Positions 60,161 to 64,000 of a DNA stretch of 64,000 nt are shown here, piece by piece. The position numbers and the translations under genes are program-made. Numbering within the stretch: position 1 is the first letter of the stretch; each line of letters begins with the position of its first letter. The stretch is from Raineyella sp. W15-4 (GTDB lineage Bacteria > Actinomycetota > Actinomycetes > Propionibacteriales > Propionibacteriaceae). The notes under the pieces were generated by a model, which was given only the letters and a program-made list of their open reading frames with translations, made no database searches and was not told the DNA's origin. The stretch is taken from contig NZ_CP137079.1 of NCBI RefSeq assembly GCF_033170155.1, forward strand, positions 1,240,001-1,304,000, read 5' to 3'.

Positions 60161-63100
60161 CAGCGCTGATCGCCGTCCACTTCGGACTGGCGATCCTGGC
60201 CCCGGCGTTCACCCGCCTGTTGGGCCGGCGCGTGTTCCTGCTGTTCGCCCTCGCCCCCGCTGCGGCGGCGGTGTGGCTGGTGGGACTCCACCCGACGATC
60301 CTCGCCGGCGGGACGTACGAGGTGCATCAGCCGTGGGTGCCCGGCATCGGGCTGACCTTCGACCTGCGGATCGGCCTGGTGCAGTGGGTGCTCGGCCTGG
60401 TCGTCAGCGTCATCGGGGCGTTGGTGCTGTTCTACTGCCGGTGGTACTTCGCCGGCGGCCCGCCGCAGGGTCGGGTGGCCGGCCTGCTGGTGGCCTTCGC
60501 CGGTTCGATGCTGGGACTGGTCAGCGCCGACAACCTGCTGTACCTGTACGTCTTCTGGGAACTGACCACGGTCTTCTCCTACCTGCTGGTGGGCCACAAC
60601 CCGCTGCGCGCCGCCAACCGTGGTGCCGCGCTGACCGCCCTGCTGGTGACCAGCACCGGCGGGCTGGCGATGCTGGCCGGCCTGCTGATGCTCGCCGGTG
60701 CGGCGGACAGCTACTCGCTGGCCGGGGTGGTCGCGGCGGCGCCCCGGGGACCGTACGTCATCGGTGCGGTGATGCTGGTGCTGTTCGGGGCGCTGACCAA
60801 ATCCGCCCAGGTGCCGTTCCACTTCTGGCTGCCGGGGGCGATGGCCGCCCCGACACCGGTGTCGGCCTACCTGCACTCGGCCGCGATGGTGAAGGCGGGC
60901 GTCTACCTGCTGGCGGTGCTCGCCCCGGGGTTCGCGGCGGTGCCGGGCTGGCGGCCGCTGGTGATGACGGTCGGCGCGGTGACGATGGTCATCGGTGGCT
61001 ACCGCGCCCTGCGCCAGCACGACATCAAGCTGCTGCTGGCGTACGGCACGGTCTCCCAACTCGGCTTCCTCTTCGTCCTGCTCGGCTCCGGGACCCGGGC
61101 CGGCGCGGTCGCCGGACTGGCGATGCTGGTGGCGCACGCGGTGTTCAAATCGGCCCTGTTCCTCACCGTCGGCATCGTCGACCGGTCGACCGGCACCCGT
61201 GACCTGCGCGAGCTGTCCGGGGTGGGCCGGCAACTGCCGTGGATCGCCGCGGCGGCCACTCTGGCGGGGATGGCGATGGCCGGCCTGCCGCCCACCGCCG
61301 GGTTCCTGGCCAAGGAGGCGGCCTTCGAGGCGATCGTGAACTGGGCCGTCGATCCGGTCTCCGACGGCACCGGCATGTTGCCCGGGCCGTCGATCGCGAT
61401 GGCCGGTCTGGTGGTCCTCGGTTCGGTGTTCACCGTGGCCTACACGCTGCGCTTCCTCTGGGGGGCATTCGCCACCAAGACGACGGGGCGGAGCGGCGGG
61501 ACGTCCGGCACGGCGCCGGTGCCGGCGAAGCCGACCCTCGTCCACGAGGTGCCGCTCGGCTTCGCCGCGGCGCCGCTGCTGCTCGGGGCGGCGACGGTGG
61601 TCCTCGGCGCGGTGGGTCCGGAGTGGAGCGCGATCATCATGCCGTACGGCGAGACCCTGGCGGTCGGGGCCCGGTCGCACGGTCTGGAGTTGGCCAGCGG
61701 CCTCACCCCCGCGCTCGCCCTGTCGATGTCGTGCTGGCTGCTGGGCGGGCTGATGTTCCGCTTCCGGGACCGGATCGCCGCGCTGCAGGAGACGATGCCG
61801 GCCATCCCACCGGCCGACCAGACGTTCCACCGGTTCATCCGCTGGCTGGACCGATTCGCGGTCGAGGTCACCTCGCGGGTCCAGCCGGGCTCGCTGCCGC
61901 TCTACCTCGCGGCGATCCTCGGCATGCTCGTGCTGTTCACCGGCACCGCGGCGTTCACCCAGCCCGGGCTCGGCAACGGCGTCCGGCTCTGGGACACTCC
62001 GGTGCAGGCGATCATCGGCGCGGTGATGTGTGTCGCGGCCTGGCTCGCCGCGAACTCCCGGGGCCGGCTCAAGGCGGTGATCCTGGTCGGGGTCACCGGC
62101 TACGGGCTGGCGCTGCTGTTCCTCATCCACGGGGCGCCGGACCTGGCGCTCACCCAGGTGCTCACCGAGACCGTGTCGATCGTGGTCTTCGTCCTGGTGC
62201 TGCGGAAGTTGCCGAAGTACTTCACCGACCGGCCGCTGACCTCGATGCGCTGGTGGCGGATCGGGCTGGCCATCGCCGTCGGCGCCACCGTGGTCGGCGC
62301 GGTCCTGGTGGCCGCCACCGCCAGGGTCGCCGAGCCGGTGTCGGGCGCGCTCTACACCCAGGCCTGGGAGATCGGTCACGGCACCAACATCGTCAACGTC
62401 ACCCTCGTCGACGCCCGTGCCTGGGACACCTTCGGGGAGATCTCGGTGCTGCTGATCGCCGCCACCGGCGTCGCCTCGCTGATCTTCATCCGCGCCCGCT
62501 ACACCGTCCGTACGCCGGCCCAGGCCCGTGAACAGGCGGCCCGGGAGGGGCGCGGGGCGCGCGGGTACTCCTGGCTGCGAGGCGGCCAGGCGCTCTCCCC
62601 GCTGCGCCGATCGCTGGTGATGGAGGTGGTCACCCGGCTGCTCTTCCCGGTGATGGTGATCACCTCGGTCTACGTCCTGATGTCCGGGCACAACTGGCCG
62701 GGGGGCGGGTTCGCCGGCGGGCTGATCGCCGGGCTGGCGCTCGTCCTGCGCTACCTGGCCGGGGGCCGGCACGAACTGGACGACGCCGCCCCGGTCGACG
62801 CCGGTGCGGTGCTGGGCTCCGGCATGGTGGTCGCGGTCGGCTCCGCTGTCGCGCCGCTCGCGGTGGGCGGCTCGGTGCTGGAGTCGTACGCCCTGGACAT
62901 CCACCTGCCGTTCCTCGCCGAGGCACACGCCTTCGGCCGGGTCTGGCCGTTGCTGGGCGACATCCACGTGGTCACCTCGGTCTTCTTCGACATCGGCGTC
63001 TACCTGGTGGTGATCGGGCTGCTGCTCGACATCGCCCGGTCGCTGGGCGCCGGCATCGACGTCCAGACCGAGCAGGACCGCGCCCCGCACCCGGCCGAGG

Positions 63101-63180
63101 GCGGCGGGGTCCGCGGCGGACGCAGCGCGCTGCGGCTGCCCGGCCGTCCGTTCGAGGAACCCCGCGAGACGGAGGTCTGA
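60157..63180 (+). CDS. mrpA: Mrp Na+/H+ antiporter, fused subunits A and B
   Basis: 1007 residues with about 20 membrane helices. The N-terminal 500 residues are a NuoL-like antiporter domain ([16 protein letters not shown] near residue 130, the [15 protein letters not shown] proton-channel segment near 213). The NuoJ/MbhE-like middle and an MnhB domain follow ([20 protein letters not shown] region near 830), so MrpA and MrpB are one polypeptide, as is common in actinobacteria. The complex extrudes sodium in exchange for protons for pH and salt homeostasis. GTG start overlapping ndk; the end overlaps mrpC (TGATG). Confidence 0.9.
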   Translation: MTALIAVHFGLAILAPAFTRLLGRRVFLLFALAPAAAAVWLVGLHPTILAGGTYEVHQPWVPGIGLTFDLRIGLVQWVLGLVVSVIGALVLFYCRWYFAGGPPQGRVAGLLVAFAGSMLGLVSADNLLYLYVFWELTTVFSYLLVGHNPLRAANRGAALTALLVTSTGGLAMLAGLLMLAGAADSYSLAGVVAAAPRGPYVIGAVMLVLFGALTKSAQVPFHFWLPGAMAAPTPVSAYLHSAAMVKAGVYLLAVLAPGFAAVPGWRPLVMTVGAVTMVIGGYRALRQHDIKLLLAYGTVSQLGFLFVLLGSGTRAGAVAGLAMLVAHAVFKSALFLTVGIVDRSTGTRDLRELSGVGRQLPWIAAAATLAGMAMAGLPPTAGFLAKEAAFEAIVNWAVDPVSDGTGMLPGPSIAMAGLVVLGSVFTVAYTLRFLWGAFATKTTGRSGGTSGTAPVPAKPTLVHEVPLGFAAAPLLLGAATVVLGAVGPEWSAIIMPYGETLAVGARSHGLELASGLTPALALSMSCWLLGGLMFRFRDRIAALQETMPAIPPADQTFHRFIRWLDRFAVEVTSRVQPGSLPLYLAAILGMLVLFTGTAAFTQPGLGNGVRLWDTPVQAIIGAVMCVAAWLAANSRGRLKAVILVGVTGYGLALLFLIHGAPDLALTQVLTETVSIVVFVLVLRKLPKYFTDRPLTSMRWWRIGLAIAVGATVVGAVLVAATARVAEPVSGALYTQAWEIGHGTNIVNVTLVDARAWDTFGEISVLLIAATGVASLIFIRARYTVRTPAQAREQAAREGRGARGYSWLRGGQALSPLRRSLVMEVVTRLLFPVMVITSVYVLMSGHNWPGGGFAGGLIAGLALVLRYLAGGRHELDDAAPVDAGAVLGSGMVVAVGSAVAPLAVGGSVLESYALDIHLPFLAEAHAFGRVWPLLGDIHVVTSVFFDIGVYLVVIGLLLDIARSLGAGIDVQTEQDRAPHPAEGGGVRGGRSALRLPGRPFEEPRETEV

Positions 63181-63773
63181 TGGCACCCAACCTCACCCTC
63201 CTCCTCATCGCCGGCTTCCTCATCGCCTGCGGGGTGTACCTGCTGCTGGAGCGATCGCTCACCCGGATCCTGATCGGGATCCTGCTCGCCTCGAACGGGG
63301 TGAACCTGCTCTACCCGATCATCGCCGGGCCCGCGCGGCTGCCCGCCTTCATCGGCATCAGTCCCCGCGACGGGATCACCGACCCGTTGCCCCAGGCGAT
63401 GGTGCTGACCTCGATCGTGATCACCCTGGCGACCACCGCGTTCCTGCTGACGATGGCCTACCGGGCCTTCCAGGTGAACGGCCACGACGAGGTCCAGGAC
63501 GACGTCGAGGACGCCGTCATCCGCCGCCTGGCACTGCTGGACGAGGCCTCCGAGTCGTACGACGCCGGGGTCACCAGCGGTGAGCCCGGTGAGGAGGCCG
63601 GCAGTGATGTCGTCGGCGGGACAGCGCCGGAGCCGGGCGACCTCGGTCGGTCCGGGCTCGAGGCCGGCAGCGCTGTCCGGGACGGCGCCGCCCCGGGCAG
63701 CGCGGCGCCGGTGGCCGGCGACCCCGCCGGGCGGGCGGGCGCGGAGACCGGCGGCGGAGAGGCGGACCGATGA
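63180..63773 (+). CDS. mrpC: Mrp Na+/H+ antiporter subunit C
   Basis: 197 residues. The first 105 are a NuoK-like protein with three helices (GVYLLLERSLTRILIGILLASNG region, residues about 19-42, and DPLPQAMVLTSIVITLA near 69). The remaining 90 residues are a hydrophilic Gly/Ala/Glu tail not found in short MrpC proteins. Both ends overlap neighbouring genes (TGATG with mrpAB, ATGA with mrpD), indicating tight coupling. Confidence 0.88.
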   Translation: MAPNLTLLLIAGFLIACGVYLLLERSLTRILIGILLASNGVNLLYPIIAGPARLPAFIGISPRDGITDPLPQAMVLTSIVITLATTAFLLTMAYRAFQVNGHDEVQDDVEDAVIRRLALLDEASESYDAGVTSGEPGEEAGSDVVGGTAPEPGDLGRSGLEAGSAVRDGAAPGSAAPVAGDPAGRAGAETGGGEADR

Positions 63774-64000
63774 CCTGGCTGGTGCCGATGCCGATCCTGC
63801 TGGCCCTCTTCGGAGCCGGGCTGACCCTGATCCTGGGCCGACGGCCGAACGCCCAGCGCGCCGTCTCCGTCACCGTCCTGTCGCTGATCGTGGCGGTCGC
63901 CGCCGTGCTGGCGTACCGGGCCGATCGGGTCGGCGTGCAAGTGACCCGGATCGCCGGCTGGCCGGCACCGCAGGGCATCTCGCTGGTGGCCGACCGGCTC
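63770..64000 (+). CDS. mrpD: Mrp Na+/H+ antiporter subunit D, N-terminal fragment
   Basis: The first 77 codons are in the window; the gene continues beyond the right edge. The visible part has two membrane helices (MTWLVPMPILLALFGAGLTL and a second near residues 30-47) and the WPAPQGISLVADRL segment typical of the NuoN-like MrpD start. The ATG overlaps the mrpC stop (ATGA). Identification relies on operon position plus this N-terminus. Confidence 0.8.
   Translation, partial: MTWLVPMPILLALFGAGLTLILGRRPNAQRAVSVTVLSLIVAVAAVLAYRADRVGVQVTRIAGWPAPQGISLVADRL

Noticed and set aside
60157-63180. mrpA-mrpB fusion as a novelty.
   Set aside because: Fused MrpA/MrpB subunits are common in actinobacteria.
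60154-63186. A 1010-codon open frame on the minus strand opposite mrpAB.
   Set aside because: The product is almost entirely Arg, Gly, Asp, His and Gln with no recognisable domain, whereas the plus strand encodes a well-matched antiporter subunit.

Overview
The window is GC-rich (about 70% G+C) chromosomal DNA from an actinobacterium. Propionibacteriales / Propionibacteriaceae-like is my best guess. The basis is the G+C, frequent GTG and TTG starts, the clpP1-clpP2-clpX and folC-DUF4233-ndk gene orders, an MrpAB-type fused antiporter subunit, a homologue of the mycothiol-dependent protein Rv2466c, and many leaderless genes with a TANNNT -10 box 6-7 bases before the start codon. No rRNA, CRISPR array, phage or intact insertion sequence was seen. 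Two tRNA genes are present.

Layout. 0-4.2 kb: the first codons of an acetaldehyde dehydrogenase (-), a long regulatory gap, a FAD/Fe-S 2-hydroxyacid-dehydrogenase-like protein (-) and a MarR regulator (-) divergent from a YceI protein (+). 5-9 kb: an acyl-CoA synthetase followed by two tandem double-hotdog thioesterase-like proteins. 9-11.8 kb: a GH13 alpha-glucosidase with a repeat-expanded N-terminus, and a group II truncated haemoglobin. 11.8-14.7 kb: pyrR-pyrB-pyrC (-), starting a de novo pyrimidine operon. 14.7-22.4 kb: small conserved proteins, Nif3-like protein, aminopeptidase N, an Rv2466c-like DsbA-fold protein, an extensin-like lipoprotein and RpiB.

22.4-29.6 kb: a Nei-type DNA glycosylase with an unrecognised 538-residue partner, then a polar amino acid ABC importer with one permease, one ATPase and three paralogous binding lipoproteins. 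29.6-35 kb: glycerol catabolism (glpD-glpF-glpK, -) with a divergent SorC-family regulator. 35-38 kb: histidine phosphatase, VOC protein and a beta-CASP metallo-hydrolase. 38-43.5 kb: TetR regulator followed by a MacAB-like exporter (adaptor, ATPase, double FtsX permease). 43.5-48.7 kb: tRNA-Gly, NYN-domain protein, UvrA-like ABC protein, then a lower-G+C patch holding an AbiE-like antitoxin, a 3'-truncated AbiEii toxin remnant and an unrecognised gene carrying an internal 36-bp duplication. This patch lies just downstream of the 3' end of tRNA-Pro.

48.9-57.7 kb: the protein quality-control cluster tig-clpP1-clpP2-clpX, a repeat-rich convergent gap, valS (-), and a DsbA-like/MauE-like membrane redox pair (-). 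57.7-64 kb: folC-DUF4233-ndk running into the Mrp sodium/proton antiporter operon (mrpAB-mrpC-mrpD, cut by the window end).

Most of the window is core metabolism and housekeeping. The accessory or unusual parts are the AbiE remnant near tRNA-Pro, the repeat-rich clpX-valS gap, the tandemly repeated N-terminus of the glucosidase, the triplicated binding proteins, and several clear operator-like palindromes (MarR, GntR/FadR-like, TetR). Everything here was read by eye; no database search was run.
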